Below, in pieces: positions 7,974 to 15,738 of a stretch of DNA of 20,652 nucleotides (its first letter is position 1; every line of letters begins with the position of its first letter). Source of the stretch: Actinomycetales bacterium (GTDB lineage: Bacteria > Actinomycetota > Actinomycetes > Actinomycetales > JAHECE01). The notes under the pieces were generated by a model. The model ran no database searches, was not told the DNA's origin, and was given only the letters and a program-made list of their open reading frames with translations. The translations under genes were made by a program, and so were the position numbers. The stretch lies in NCBI GenBank assembly GCA_024641895.1, contig JAHECE010000014.1, forward strand, positions 1-20,652, read 5' to 3'.

Positions 7974-9521
7974 GTGGCGCGCGGTGACGGACGGCTGACC
8001 CATGACCTCCTCCCAGGTGAGAAGGGCCCCCAAGATGCCTGCGGCGTCTTCGGCGTCTGGGCTCCCGGTGAGGAGGTCGCCAAGCTCGCGTACTTCGGCC
8101 TCTACGCGCTGCAGCACCGCGGGCAGGAGTCTGCCGGCATCGCGACCAGCAACGGTGAGCAGATCCTGGTCTACAAGGACATGGGCCTGGTCTCCCAGGT
8201 CTTCGACGAGGCCGCGCTGAACACGCTGCAGGGCTACATCGCGATCGGCCACGCCCGGTACTCCACGACGGGCTCCAGCACCTGGCACAACGCGCAGCCG
8301 ACGCTGGGCCCGACGTCAGCCGGCACCGTTGCGCTCGGCCACAACGGCAACCTGACCAACACCTCCGAGCTGGTCTCGCTCGTCGAGGAGCGGTACGGCT
8401 CGAAGCATCGCGGCGAGCTCGCTCGGGGATCGACGACGGACACGGCGGTGCTCACGGCTCTGCTGGCCGGGGACCCCGACCACACGCTCGAGGCCACCGC
8501 CCTGGAGGTCTTGCCCCGGGTCCGGGGCGCCTTCTCCCTCGTGTTCATCGACGAGCACACCCTGTACGCGGCGCGCGACCCCCATGGCGTCCGGCCCCTC
8601 GTCCTCGGCCGCCTCGAGCGCGGCTGGGTGGTGGCTTCCGAGACGGCGGCGCTCGACATCGTGGGCGCCTCGTTCGTCCGTGAGGTTCGACCCGGCGAGA
8701 TGATCGCGATCGACGCCAACGGGGTGCGCTCCACGCAGTTCGCTGAGCCGACCCCGACAGGCTGCGTCTTCGAGTACGTCTACCTGGCGCGACCGGACAC
8801 GTCGATCGCCGGCCGTTCCGTGCACGCCGCGCGCGTCGAGATGGGCCGCCGGCTCGCCCGGGAGAACCCCGCCGAGGCCGACCTCGTGATCCCGGTGCCG
8901 GAGTCCGGTACGCCGGCCGCGGTCGGGTACGCAGCCGAGTCGGGGATCCCGTTCGCGCAGGGGCTGACCAAGAACGCCTACGTGGGGCGCACCTTCATCG
9001 AGCCCAGCCAGACGATCCGCCAGCTCGGGATCCGACTCAAGCTCAACCCGCTCCGCGAGGTCATCCGCGGCAAGCGGCTCGTGGTCGTGGACGACTCGAT
9101 CGTGCGCGGCAACACCCAGCGTGCGATGGTCCGCATGCTGCGGGAGGCCGGAGCCGCCGAGGTCCATGTGCGGATCTCGTCCCCGCCGGTGTCGTGGCCC
9201 TGCTTCTACGGAATCGACTTCGCGACCCGGGCGGAACTCATCGCCACCGGGATGACGCCCGAGCAGATCTGTCGGAGCATCAGCGCCGACTCCCTCGGCT
9301 ACATCTCGCTCGAGGGCATGATCGCCGCGACCAACCAGCCGGCATCCAAGCTGTGCGCCGCCTGCTTCACCGGGTCCTACCCGATCGAGCTGCCCGCCGA
9401 GGCGCAGCTGCTCGGCAAGAACATCCTCGAGCAGATCCCCCTCCCCCTCGGAGCGCCCGGAGACAACCTCGGCTCGCTCCTGCCGAGCTTCGGCGGCACG
9501 GGCGCGCTCGAGCACCCGTGA
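7974..9521 (+). CDS. purF: Amidophosphoribosyltransferase
   Basis: Commits PRPP to purine synthesis by transferring glutamine-derived ammonia to form phosphoribosylamine (step 1). From GTG 7974 the protein has 515 residues. The frame is open from 7554, but GGGAG (7960-7964) lies nine bases before GTG 7974, and the start fits the family. The Ntn-type glutaminase nucleophile is Cys23 in DACGVFG, implying a 22-residue propeptide that is cleaved off. The PRPP motif VVVDDSIVRGNT is at 370-381. Cys264, Cys410, Cys461 and Cys464 (the latter two in KLCAACFTG) match the four ligands of the 4Fe-4S cluster in Bacillus-type PurF, so this is the oxygen-sensitive, cluster-containing class. An ATG at 7947 is an alternative start. 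It is followed 39 bases later by purM. Confidence 0.96.
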   Translation: MARGDGRLTHDLLPGEKGPQDACGVFGVWAPGEEVAKLAYFGLYALQHRGQESAGIATSNGEQILVYKDMGLVSQVFDEAALNTLQGYIAIGHARYSTTGSSTWHNAQPTLGPTSAGTVALGHNGNLTNTSELVSLVEERYGSKHRGELARGSTTDTAVLTALLAGDPDHTLEATALEVLPRVRGAFSLVFIDEHTLYAARDPHGVRPLVLGRLERGWVVASETAALDIVGASFVREVRPGEMIAIDANGVRSTQFAEPTPTGCVFEYVYLARPDTSIAGRSVHAARVEMGRRLARENPAEADLVIPVPESGTPAAVGYAAESGIPFAQGLTKNAYVGRTFIEPSQTIRQLGIRLKLNPLREVIRGKRLVVVDDSIVRGNTQRAMVRMLREAGAAEVHVRISSPPVSWPCFYGIDFATRAELIATGMTPEQICRSISADSLGYISLEGMIAATNQPASKLCAACFTGSYPIELPAEAQLLGKNILEQIPLPLGAPGDNLGSLLPSFGGTGALEHP

Positions 9522-9560
9522 CTGCTCGCCCGAGCCACCCGCCCGAGTCCTGACACTCCC

Positions 9561-10712
9561 GTGAGCGAGCCACCCGTGACCCCTGACGCCCCCGAGCCCA
9601 TCACGTACGCCGCCGCCGGCGTCGACACCGCCGCCGGTGACCTGGCCGTCGAGCTCATGAAGGACGCCGTGAAGGCGACCCATGGCCCTGAGGTCCAGGG
9701 GGGTGTCGGGGGGTTCGCCGGCATGTACGACGCGTCGGCCCTGAAGTCCTACCGCCGCCCGCTCCTGGCGACCTCGACCGACGGCGTCGGCACCAAGGTC
9801 GCGATCGCCCAGGCCATGGACGTGCACGACACCATCGGGTTCGACCTCGTCGGGATGGTCGTGGACGACCTGGTCGTGGTGGGTGCGCGCCCGCTGTTCA
9901 TGACGGACTACATCGCGTGCGGCCGCGTGGTCCCCGAGCGGATCGCGGACATCGTCCGCGGGATCGCCGCAGCCTGCGCGAAGGCCGGGACCGCGCTCGT
10001 GGGTGGGGAGACCGCCGAGCACCCGGGGCTCCTCGGGCCGGATGAGTACGACGTCGCGGGCGCCGCCACGGGTGTCGTGGAGGCTGACGCCCTGCTCGGA
10101 CCCGGCCGGGTGCGCGACGGTGACGTGCTCATCGCTCTGGCGTCCAGCGGCCTGCACTCGAACGGCTACTCGCTGGTCCGTCGAGTGGTCCAGCGGGCCG
10201 GCTGGGCCCTCGACCGGCACGTGCCCGAGTTCGGCCGCACGTTGGGGGAGGAGCTCCTCGAGCCCACCCGGGTCTACGCCTCCGACATCCTTGCCCTCGC
10301 GGCGGACCCGGCCGTGGGTCTGCACGCCGTCACCCACGTCACCGGCGGCGGTCTCGCGGCGAACCTCGCCCGCGTGCTGCCCGTCGGCGTCGTCGCGGAC
10401 GTCGACCGAGCCAGCTGGATCGTCCCGCCCGTCTTCGACGTGGTGCGCGGGCTCGGGCGCGTTCCGTGGGACGACCTCGAGGGCACGCTCAACCTCGGGG
10501 TAGGGATGGTTGCGGTCGTCGCGCGAGACGGCGTCGAGGCGGCCCTGGCGCTCGCGTCCGAGCAGGGCCTGGCCCCGTGGGTGCTGGGGAGCGTCGGTCA
10601 GGCCGCCGCGCACGCAACCGACCGAGCCGCCGGCGAGCCGGGTCTGGTCGCGGGGACCAAGGGCGTCAACGGGGGCGCAGTCCGGATGGTTGGCTCGTAC
10701 CGAACCGGGTAG
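9561..10712 (+). CDS. purM: Phosphoribosylformylglycinamidine cyclo-ligase (AIR synthetase)
   Basis: Catalyses step 5 of purine synthesis, closing FGAM to AIR with ATP. It acts directly after PurL, encoded 5.6 kb upstream. The protein has 383 residues from GTG 9561. Family blocks seen are ITYAAAGVD at the N-terminus, LATSTDGVGTKVAIA, FDLVGMVVDDLVVVGARPLFMTDY, ALVGGETAEHPG, SSGLHSNGYSLVR and HVTGGGLAANLARVLP. The length is somewhat above the usual 345-360 residues because of an N-terminal extension and a C-terminal Ala/Gly-rich tail. GTG 9576 is an alternative start and neither has a clear Shine-Dalgarno. The 39-bp gap after purF suggests one transcript. A strong hairpin lies 30 bases after the stop. 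Confidence 0.95.
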   Translation: MSEPPVTPDAPEPITYAAAGVDTAAGDLAVELMKDAVKATHGPEVQGGVGGFAGMYDASALKSYRRPLLATSTDGVGTKVAIAQAMDVHDTIGFDLVGMVVDDLVVVGARPLFMTDYIACGRVVPERIADIVRGIAAACAKAGTALVGGETAEHPGLLGPDEYDVAGAATGVVEADALLGPGRVRDGDVLIALASSGLHSNGYSLVRRVVQRAGWALDRHVPEFGRTLGEELLEPTRVYASDILALAADPAVGLHAVTHVTGGGLAANLARVLPVGVVADVDRASWIVPPVFDVVRGLGRVPWDDLEGTLNLGVGMVAVVARDGVEAALALASEQGLAPWVLGSVGQAAAHATDRAAGEPGLVAGTKGVNGGAVRMVGSYRTG

Positions 10713-10742
10713 ACCACCAGGGGCGAGACCACCGGGCGTGAA

Positions 10743-10782
10743 CTGATCGCCGGGGCCCATGGACCGGGCCGCCGGCGATCAG
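10743..10782. terminator. Strong bidirectional hairpin between convergent purM and the DUF3073 gene
   Basis: CTGATCGCCGG (10743-10753) and CCGGCGATCAG (10772-10782) form a perfect 11-bp stem. Inside the loop GGCCC (10754-10758) pairs with GGGCC (10766-10770), so the structure is nearly continuous apart from a one-base bulge. It is centred between two converging genes and can serve both strands. T-tracts are lacking on either side, so termination efficiency is inferred from the structure alone. Confidence 0.75.
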
Positions 10783-10808
10783 CGGAAGGTGTCTGGCGAC
10801 GGAGGTGG

Positions 10809-11009
10809 CTAGCGTCCCCCGCTAGCTGCCCAACCGTTCTGGTCCAGATCCTCGTCCTCGTCGTCGTCAGTGTCGACGGGTGCGTAGGAACTGTCCCCCG
10901 GGTGCGTCGTGAGCTCGCGCTCGAGCGCGCGATAGTCCGTGTGCGGGCTGAAGTACTTCAGCTCGCGCGCAACCTTGGTCTGCTTCGCCTTTTGACGGCC
11001 GCGCCCCAT
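10809..11009 (-). CDS. DUF3073 domain-containing protein
   Basis: A 66-residue protein of unknown function. The basic N-terminal half MGRGRQKAKQTKVARELKYF followed by SPHTDYRALERELT is the recognisable DUF3073 core of actinobacteria. The C-terminal half is strongly acidic (DTDDDEDEDLDQ), giving a charge-segregated small protein that may bind nucleic acid or ribosomes; that is speculation. An AAGGGGGG Shine-Dalgarno-like run lies about eight bases before ATG 11009. The gene converges on purM across the hairpin at 10743-10782. A neighbour relationship with purM is common in actinobacteria as I recall it. Confidence 0.88.
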   Translation of the reverse strand: MGRGRQKAKQTKVARELKYFSPHTDYRALERELTTHPGDSSYAPVDTDDDEDEDLDQNGWAASGGR

Positions 11010-11192
11010 GGCGTCGACCCCCCTTACGTTGAACCGCGGAAGGCGCCGGGACGAGCGGCGCGGCCGACGGCGATCTTGGTCATCTCTGTCGTGCGGCCAG
11101 GGTACATGTTCGGCAAGCCGGGCGCGTAGCCGCCGGTGGCTACATGCGCCCCGGCCTGGCCTCGAGCCCTGGCCGGCTGGTGCGCGGGTGGA

Positions 11193-11528
11193 TCAGGCGT
11201 GGCGTCTTGCGGCCCGGACGATGGCCGCGGCGGCGAGGCCGACGACCACCGCCACGACGGCGATCGCCCTCGGCTTGCCGTGCGCCACGTCTCCCGCGAA
11301 GCCCTTGGCCGCGCCCGTGGCGGACCGTGCCGCTGCCTGGGCGCTCTCGGCGACGGACGCAGCCTTCGCCTGGGTGTACTTCACGGCACGTACCCTCTGG
11401 ATCTTCGGGTTCACCTTCTCGGCGAGTGCGCTGATCGTCGCGGCGAGCTCCTCGCGCGTTCGGGCGAGGTCCGCCTCGATCTGATCGGCCGAGCGCTTCG
11501 GGGTCTCGGACGATGCGTCGCTTGGCAT
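11193..11528 (-). CDS. DUF3618 domain-containing protein
   Basis: A 111-residue protein. RSADQIEADLARTREELAAT (about 12-31) is the characteristic DUF3618 motif. It is followed by SALAEKVNPKIQRVRAV, a long Ala-rich helical segment (AKAASVAESAQAAARSATGA), and a C-terminal hydrophobic stretch of about 20 residues (IAVVAVVVGLAAAAIV) ending in Arg residues. This looks like a cytosolic amphipathic domain anchored by one C-terminal membrane helix. The function of the family is unknown. The true start is ATG 11526-11528, supported by AAGGAGG just upstream; the frame upstream of it (to 11828) overlaps the permease gene and is not coding. The gene lies downstream of an ABC permease on the same strand with its own predicted promoter. 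Confidence 0.85.
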   Translation of the reverse strand: MPSDASSETPKRSADQIEADLARTREELAATISALAEKVNPKIQRVRAVKYTQAKAASVAESAQAAARSATGAAKGFAGDVAHGKPRAIAVVAVVVGLAAAAIVRAARRHA

Positions 11529-11592
11529 GCGCGCCTCCTTGTCTCGGCGTCTCGGCAGCCGTGGTTTCGGCCGGCCGGAGCGATCCGACACG

Positions 11593-11620
11593 AGCCTAGC
11601 CGAGCCGCGCGTCGAGCGAA
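11593..11620 (-). promoter_or_regulatory. Candidate promoter for the DUF3618 gene
   Basis: On the minus strand TTCGCT (11615-11620) and TAGGCT (11593-11598) are spaced by 16 bases, resembling -35 and TANNNT -10 elements. They lie about 65 bases before the DUF3618 start. The -35 falls within an exact 14-bp palindrome. Confidence 0.4.
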
Positions 11621-11627
11621 TTCGCTC
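11614..11627. promoter_or_regulatory. Perfect 14-bp palindrome, possible operator
   Basis: GAGCGAATTCGCTC reads identically on both strands. Its AT-containing core is conspicuous in this GC-rich sequence and it overlaps the predicted -35 of the DUF3618 gene, 16 bases beyond the permease stop. It could be a repressor operator or part of a terminator for the ABC genes. Confidence 0.4.
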
Positions 11628-11643
11628 CCGGGTACGCCGGGGC

Positions 11644-14211
11644 CTACTCCTGGGCGATCGCCTGCAGGACGGGCAGCCGAGCGGCGCGGGCTCCCGGCCA
11701 GAGGGCCGCCAGGATGCCGACGACGACCGCGAGGACCACCATCCCGATGACCTGGGGCCACGGGACGGCGAGGGTCGAGAGGCCGACGTCGTCGAAGACG
11801 AACGGCAGCGCGGAGGCCAGCGCGACACCGACGGTGACCCCGACGACGGTGCCGAAGAGCGCCGTGAGCACCGACTCGATCGTGATCGTCCCCGCGAGCT
11901 GTACCCGTCCCAGTCCCACGGCGCGCAGGAGACCGATCTCGCGGGTGCGTTCGATGACCGCGAGGGCGAGCGTGTTGACGATGCCGAGCACGGCGATGAC
12001 GATCGACAGGCCCAGCAGCGCGTAAAGGATGACCAGGATGCGGTCGACCTGGTCGGCGAGCGACGTCGCGAGCTCCTCGTTGGTCTGGACCGAGAGAACC
12101 ACGAAGGGCGCCACGGCCGCCGTCAGGTCGCCTCGGAGGGTCTCCTCGTCGACGCCGTCCGCCGCGTTCACCAGGACAGCGTTGATCGAGCGCTGCACGT
12201 CGGGCACGAGCTCGGCCAGCGTGCTTGCCGGCAGCACCAGAGGTGCCGGGAGGATCCGGGAGTCGATGACCGCGCGGACGGGCAGCTCGACGGTCATGGT
12301 GTCGGTGGTGACCGTCAGGATGTCGCCGACGGCCCAGCCCTGCGCGTCGGCCGTCGAGCGCTGGACCGCGACGCCGCCCGGCAGGTCGGCTACGGACCCC
12401 TCGATCACGACGACGTCGAGCGTGGCGCCGAACGCGCCGTCCGTGATCCCCGCAAGGGTGGTCCCCGTGGGCTGGGAGTGGTCCGGACCGCTCACCTGCG
12501 CCGCGGCGAAGCTCATGACGTCGGCCCGGCCGACCGAGCCGAGCGCGGTGATCGCGGCGACGGCGTCCGGCGGCACGTCGCGGGTGGCCGACTGGACGAT
12601 GAAGTCTGCGGTCGACTCGCTCTCGACGATCGTGCGGGTCGAGGCTTGTGCCGTGGCCGCCAGCACGGTCGTGGCGCCCACCAGAGCCATCCCGACGAGC
12701 AGGGCGCTCGCCGTGTTGGCCGTCCGACGCGGGTTCCGGGTCACGTTGCCGCGGGCGAGCCGTCCGAGAGGCCGGAACATCGCGACGAACGGGCCCGCGA
12801 GGATCGCCAGGGCCACCCGGACCATCGCGGGAGCGAGGAGCAGGATGCCCACCAGCGTCGCGGCGGCTCCGACGCCGAGCCACGTGCCGGCGGACGTCAC
12901 GCGATCGTCGGTGGCGAGGAACACCGCGAGGATCCCGCCCACGAGCGAGACCGAGCCCGCCGCCGCCCGCACGCGCAGGCTGCGGTCCTCGGTCGCGACG
13001 TCGTCGCGCATCGCCTCGACGGGCGGTATCACCGCCGCCCGGCGAGCCGGGACAGCGGCGGCGACGATACTGACGACCGTGCCTGTGGCGATCGAGATCG
13101 CGACGGTCTCCGGCTCGATGGGGATGCCCCCGGACAGATCCATCCCCATCCTCGCGAGGACGGCGCGCAGGACGGCGACGAGCCCGATACCGGCCAGCAG
13201 CCCGAGTGCCGAGCCGACGAGCCCGACGACCGCCGCCTGGGCGATCACCGAGACGAAGACCTGCCGCGGCGACGCACCGACGGCCCGGAGCAGCGCGAAC
13301 TCGCGCTGGCGCTGGCGCACGGACATCGCGAAGGTGTTGGCGATGATGAAGGCGCCGACGAACAGGGAGATCCCGGCGAACACGAGCAGGAACGTGCCGA
13401 TGAAGCCGAGGACGTCGTTGACGGACGCCGTGGCCTCGGCGCGCGCCTGGTCGCCGGTGACGGCCTGCGCTCCGGCGGGCCCGACGTCGGCGCCCGCAGC
13501 CGTGAGGGCCGACGACAGCGAGGTGACGAGGTCCTTCTCGCTGACGCCCTCGTCGGCGTAGACGACGATCGAGGAGACGAGCCCGTCCGGCGCGTACAGC
13601 TCCTGCGCCGTCGCGGGGTCGATGAAGACGAGCGTGGCGCCGGCGCTGGGTGCCCCGAGGTCGACCTCGCCCACGACGACCACCGGGGTCACGACGCCGG
13701 CGATGACCGCCTTGGTCTCGTCTCCGACCGCGAGGCCGGACGTCTGCGCGGTCGCGCTCTCGAGAGCGACCTCGCCCGCCGCCGCGGGCAGCCGGCCGGC
13801 GACCACCGTGGCCCCGGGGTCACGCGGGTCAAGCCCGGTGCCGAAGCTCGGTGCCTGCCCGTTCGCCACCGCGGTGCCGTCCGCCCCGACGAGGACGATC
13901 GGTCCGCCGAGCTCCGGCAGCGCGAGACTCACGCCGTCCACCGACCGGACCGTCTCGGCGAGGCCGAGGGGGATCCGGGTACGGGAGCCGCGCTCCTGGC
14001 CGATCTGCGGGGCGGAGGCGGACTCCTCGGCGCCTCGCAGGTAGGCGTCACCCTGGACGGTGGTCGAGATGATCGCGCCGAAGGTGTCCGAGAGCATCGC
14101 GCGCAGCGAGAAGGTGCCGGCGACGAACGAGACCCCGAGCAGGACCGCAAGCACGGAGAGGGCGAACTGGACGCTGTGGGCGCGGATCCCTCGAAGGGCG
14201 ACCCGCAGCAT
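11644..14211 (-). CDS. ABC transporter permease, FtsX/MacB family
   Basis: An 855-residue membrane protein with two copies of the FtsX-like permease unit. A first transmembrane segment near residues 12-35 (FALSVLAVLLGVSFVAGTF) is followed by a large extracytoplasmic region. A block of three helices is centred on LGFIGTFLLVFAGISLFVGAFIIANTF, which runs into the diagnostic RQRQREFALLRAVGAS coupling segment. The second unit repeats this: a helix and extracellular region, then ILYALLGLSIVIAVLGIVNTLALAVIERTREIGLLRAVG and further helices near the C-terminus. Such proteins act as mechanotransmitters or lipoprotein/antibiotic/lipid extruders rather than classic importers. The substrate is unknown. 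The ATG overlaps the stop of the ATPase gene by one base (TGATG), so the two are coupled. Confidence 0.92.
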   Translation of the reverse strand: MLRVALRGIRAHSVQFALSVLAVLLGVSFVAGTFSLRAMLSDTFGAIISTTVQGDAYLRGAEESASAPQIGQERGSRTRIPLGLAETVRSVDGVSLALPELGGPIVLVGADGTAVANGQAPSFGTGLDPRDPGATVVAGRLPAAAGEVALESATAQTSGLAVGDETKAVIAGVVTPVVVVGEVDLGAPSAGATLVFIDPATAQELYAPDGLVSSIVVYADEGVSEKDLVTSLSSALTAAGADVGPAGAQAVTGDQARAEATASVNDVLGFIGTFLLVFAGISLFVGAFIIANTFAMSVRQRQREFALLRAVGASPRQVFVSVIAQAAVVGLVGSALGLLAGIGLVAVLRAVLARMGMDLSGGIPIEPETVAISIATGTVVSIVAAAVPARRAAVIPPVEAMRDDVATEDRSLRVRAAAGSVSLVGGILAVFLATDDRVTSAGTWLGVGAAATLVGILLLAPAMVRVALAILAGPFVAMFRPLGRLARGNVTRNPRRTANTASALLVGMALVGATTVLAATAQASTRTIVESESTADFIVQSATRDVPPDAVAAITALGSVGRADVMSFAAAQVSGPDHSQPTGTTLAGITDGAFGATLDVVVIEGSVADLPGGVAVQRSTADAQGWAVGDILTVTTDTMTVELPVRAVIDSRILPAPLVLPASTLAELVPDVQRSINAVLVNAADGVDEETLRGDLTAAVAPFVVLSVQTNEELATSLADQVDRILVILYALLGLSIVIAVLGIVNTLALAVIERTREIGLLRAVGLGRVQLAGTITIESVLTALFGTVVGVTVGVALASALPFVFDDVGLSTLAVPWPQVIGMVVLAVVVGILAALWPGARAARLPVLQAIAQE

Positions 14212-15119
14212 CAGGAGCCGGTTCCGGCGACGCGTTCGCTGCCCGGGCCGGCGGTGTCGGCGTCAGCCTCGGTGGCCGGGCCGGCCTTCGTGGTTGCGCC
14301 GGTCAGCTGGCCCAGGGCCGCGAGGATCTTCGCCGGGGTGGGGGAGCGCAGCTCGCCTACGAGGCGGCCGTCCGCGAGGAAGAGCACGCGGTGGGCATAG
14401 GACGCCGCGGTGGGGTCGTGGGTGACCATCACGACGCTCTGGCCGAGCTCGTCGACGCTGTGGCGCAGGAAGCCGAGGACCTCGGCCGACGACCGCGAGT
14501 CGAGGTTGCCCGTGGGCTCGTCCGCGAAGACGACGGCGGGGCGCGCCACGAGGGCGCGCGCGCAGGCCACCCGCTGCTGCTGACCTCCGGACAGCTCGCT
14601 CGGGCGGTGGCCGAGCCGGTCCCGGAGGCCGACGGCGTCGACCACGGAGTCGAAGTACTCGCGGTCGACCGGGCGTCGCGCGATGTCGAGCGGGAGGGTG
14701 ATGTTCTCCTCGGCCGTCAGCGTCGGCACGAGGTTGAACGCCTGGAAGACGAAGCCGAGACGGGTCCGGCGCAGCGTGGTCAGGGCGCGCTCGCGCATCC
14801 GGCTCACGACCTCGCCGTCGACCGTGACGTTTCCAGAGGTCACGGAGTCGAGGCCGGCCATGCAGTGCATGAGGGTGGACTTGCCCGATCCTGAGGGGCC
14901 CATGATGGCCGTCATCTCGGCACGGCCGAAGTCGACGTCGACGCCGTCGAGCGCTCGTACCGCGGTCTGGCCCGAGCCGTAGACCTTGACCAGGCCGCGC
15001 GCCCACGCAATCACCTCGGGGCCCGGTGACTCTGCGACCGGCGGGACCTCGAGGCGCACCTCGAGGGGTACATCGGGCGTTCGTGCCCGACGGAAGGCGC
15101 GGGGCGAGGGGATCCTCAC
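14211..15119 (-). CDS. ABC transporter ATP-binding protein (MacB/LolD-like)
   Basis: A 302-residue nucleotide-binding subunit for the adjacent permease. The Walker A motif GPSGSGKST is at 74-82, the Q-loop in FVFQAFNLVP near 126, the signature LSGGQQQR at 176-183, Walker B VVFADEP with GNLDS at 196-207, and the H-loop in VTHDPTA (His234). The GNLDS D-loop and overall spacing fit the LolD/MacB/FtsE group. The Pro- and Ala-rich extension after residue about 270 (ATTKAGPATEADADT) is unusual but probably disordered. The GTG at 15119 is the first in-frame start and has no clear Shine-Dalgarno of its own; it overlaps the stop of a possible 38-codon ORF by GTGA, so coupling could set the start. A start closer to VIAWARGLVKVYG cannot be excluded. 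Confidence 0.92.
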   Translation of the reverse strand: MRIPSPRAFRRARTPDVPLEVRLEVPPVAESPGPEVIAWARGLVKVYGSGQTAVRALDGVDVDFGRAEMTAIMGPSGSGKSTLMHCMAGLDSVTSGNVTVDGEVVSRMRERALTTLRRTRLGFVFQAFNLVPTLTAEENITLPLDIARRPVDREYFDSVVDAVGLRDRLGHRPSELSGGQQQRVACARALVARPAVVFADEPTGNLDSRSSAEVLGFLRHSVDELGQSVVMVTHDPTAASYAHRVLFLADGRLVGELRSPTPAKILAALGQLTGATTKAGPATEADADTAGPGSERVAGTGS

Positions 15120-15232
15120 GAGGCGGTCCGAGACGAGCCGGTGCCGGCGGCCGACGGGCGGGGCCTCGAGCCCGTCGCGACGGGCGGCTTGCCGGCGGCC
15201 TTGTCGGCGGGAGCGGGGGCTTCGGCGGACAT
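15116..15232 (-). CDS. Possible 38-residue leader ORF overlapping the ABC ATPase start
   Basis: ATG 15232 opens a 38-codon frame with a GGAG four bases upstream. The product is Ala/Pro/Lys/Ser-rich (MSAEAPAPADKAAGKPPV...), of low complexity and with no known domain. Its TGA overlaps the GTG of the ATPase as GTGA, the same junction type used elsewhere in the window. It could be a translated leader peptide that couples to the ATPase. It could instead be the true N-terminus of the ATPase displaced by a frameshift, or chance. It begins 65 bases after the end of the tRNA-Phe gene. Confidence 0.3.
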   Translation of the reverse strand: MSAEAPAPADKAAGKPPVATGSRPRPSAAGTGSSRTAS

Positions 15233-15297
15233 CGGGCTCCGATCGAGTCGGGCGGACCCCGCGACCGGCGTCGAGATCGACCGGGCGAGGTCGGTTG

Positions 15298-15370
15298 TGG
15301 CCAGTGGCGGGGTCGAACCGCCGACCTTTCGATTTTCAGTCGAACGCTCTACCAACTGAGCTAACTGGCC
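15298..15370 (-). tRNA. tRNA-Phe (GAA)
   Basis: A 73-nt cloverleaf on the minus strand. The acceptor GGCCAGT pairs with ACTGGCC, and the discriminator is A. The D-arm contains AGCTCAGTTGGTAGAGC. The anticodon stem TTCGA/TCGAA encloses loop CTGAAAA, giving anticodon GAA (bases 15335-15337 on the plus strand). The T-arm is GGCGG-TTCGACC-CCGCC. CCA is not encoded. It is the last gene of the three-tRNA cluster. Confidence 0.96.
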
Positions 15371-15380
15371 GTGACACGAA

Positions 15381-15402
15381 CGCCCGGTCAGATGACCGGG
15401 CG
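15381..15402. repeat. Perfect 10-bp inverted repeat in the tRNA-Asp/tRNA-Phe spacer
   Basis: CGCCCGGTCA and TGACCGGGCG are exact complements separated by two bases, filling most of the 38-bp spacer. In the minus-strand transcript it lies just after tRNA-Asp, and could be an attenuating terminator or a processing structure. Confidence 0.6.
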
Positions 15403-15408
15403 CGTGAG

Positions 15409-15482
15409 CGACCCCGACGGGACTCGAACCCGCGACCTCCGCCGTGACAGGGCGGCGCGCTAACCAACTGCGCTACGGGGCC
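15409..15482 (-). tRNA. tRNA-Asp (GTC)
   Basis: A 74-nt cloverleaf on the minus strand. The acceptor GGCCCCG pairs with CGGGGTC (one G-U pair) and the discriminator is G, as usual for tRNA-Asp. The D-arm contains AGCGCAGTTGGTTAGCGC. The anticodon stem CCGCC/GGCGG encloses CTGTCAC, giving GTC. The T-arm is CGGG-TTCGAGT-CCCG. CCA is not encoded. Confidence 0.96.
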
Positions 15483-15535
15483 TTGTGTGGAACAAGACCT
15501 TCATGCTCGTGCTGCCGTGCTCTTCGTGCCTGCCG

Positions 15536-15608
15536 TACCCCCAACGGGATTCGAACCCGTGCTACCGCCGTGAAAGGGCGGGGTCCTGGGCCGCTAGACG
15601 ATGGGGGC
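15536..15608 (-). tRNA. tRNA-Glu (TTC)
   Basis: A 73-nt cloverleaf on the minus strand. The acceptor GCCCCCA pairs with TGGGGGT (terminal G-U). The D-arm contains CGTCTAGCGGCCCAGGAC. The anticodon stem CCGCC/GGCGG encloses CTTTCAC, giving TTC. The T-arm is ACGGG-TTCGAAT-CCCGT. CCA is not encoded. It is the first gene in the transcriptional order Glu-Asp-Phe, so the cluster promoter should lie just above base 15608; only weak candidates are visible there. Confidence 0.95.
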
Positions 15609-15738
15609 CCGTGTACTACCGGTGCCCGTGACGCAAGGGCGCCCCAGAACCGCGGAAAGCATACGGCCCAGCCCCACCGAACGCCAAAGCGGCGTCGTCT
15701 GCCCGGCTTCGCCGGGGCTGAGCAGCGAGGATGGCTCC

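Noticed and set aside
8316..10760. An 814-codon minus-strand frame opposite purF and purM
   Set aside because: Shadow frame across two well-supported genes, with no recognisable domain and low-complexity composition.
11527..14400. A 957-codon plus-strand frame opposite the ABC permease gene
   Set aside because: Antisense shadow of the permease; its product is Arg/Asp/Gly/His-rich with no motif and the real gene has clear FtsX segments.
15298..15608. Integration site or mobile island next to the tRNA cluster
   Set aside because: No integrase, direct repeat of a tRNA 3' end, or change in base composition is seen; flanking genes look like core genes.
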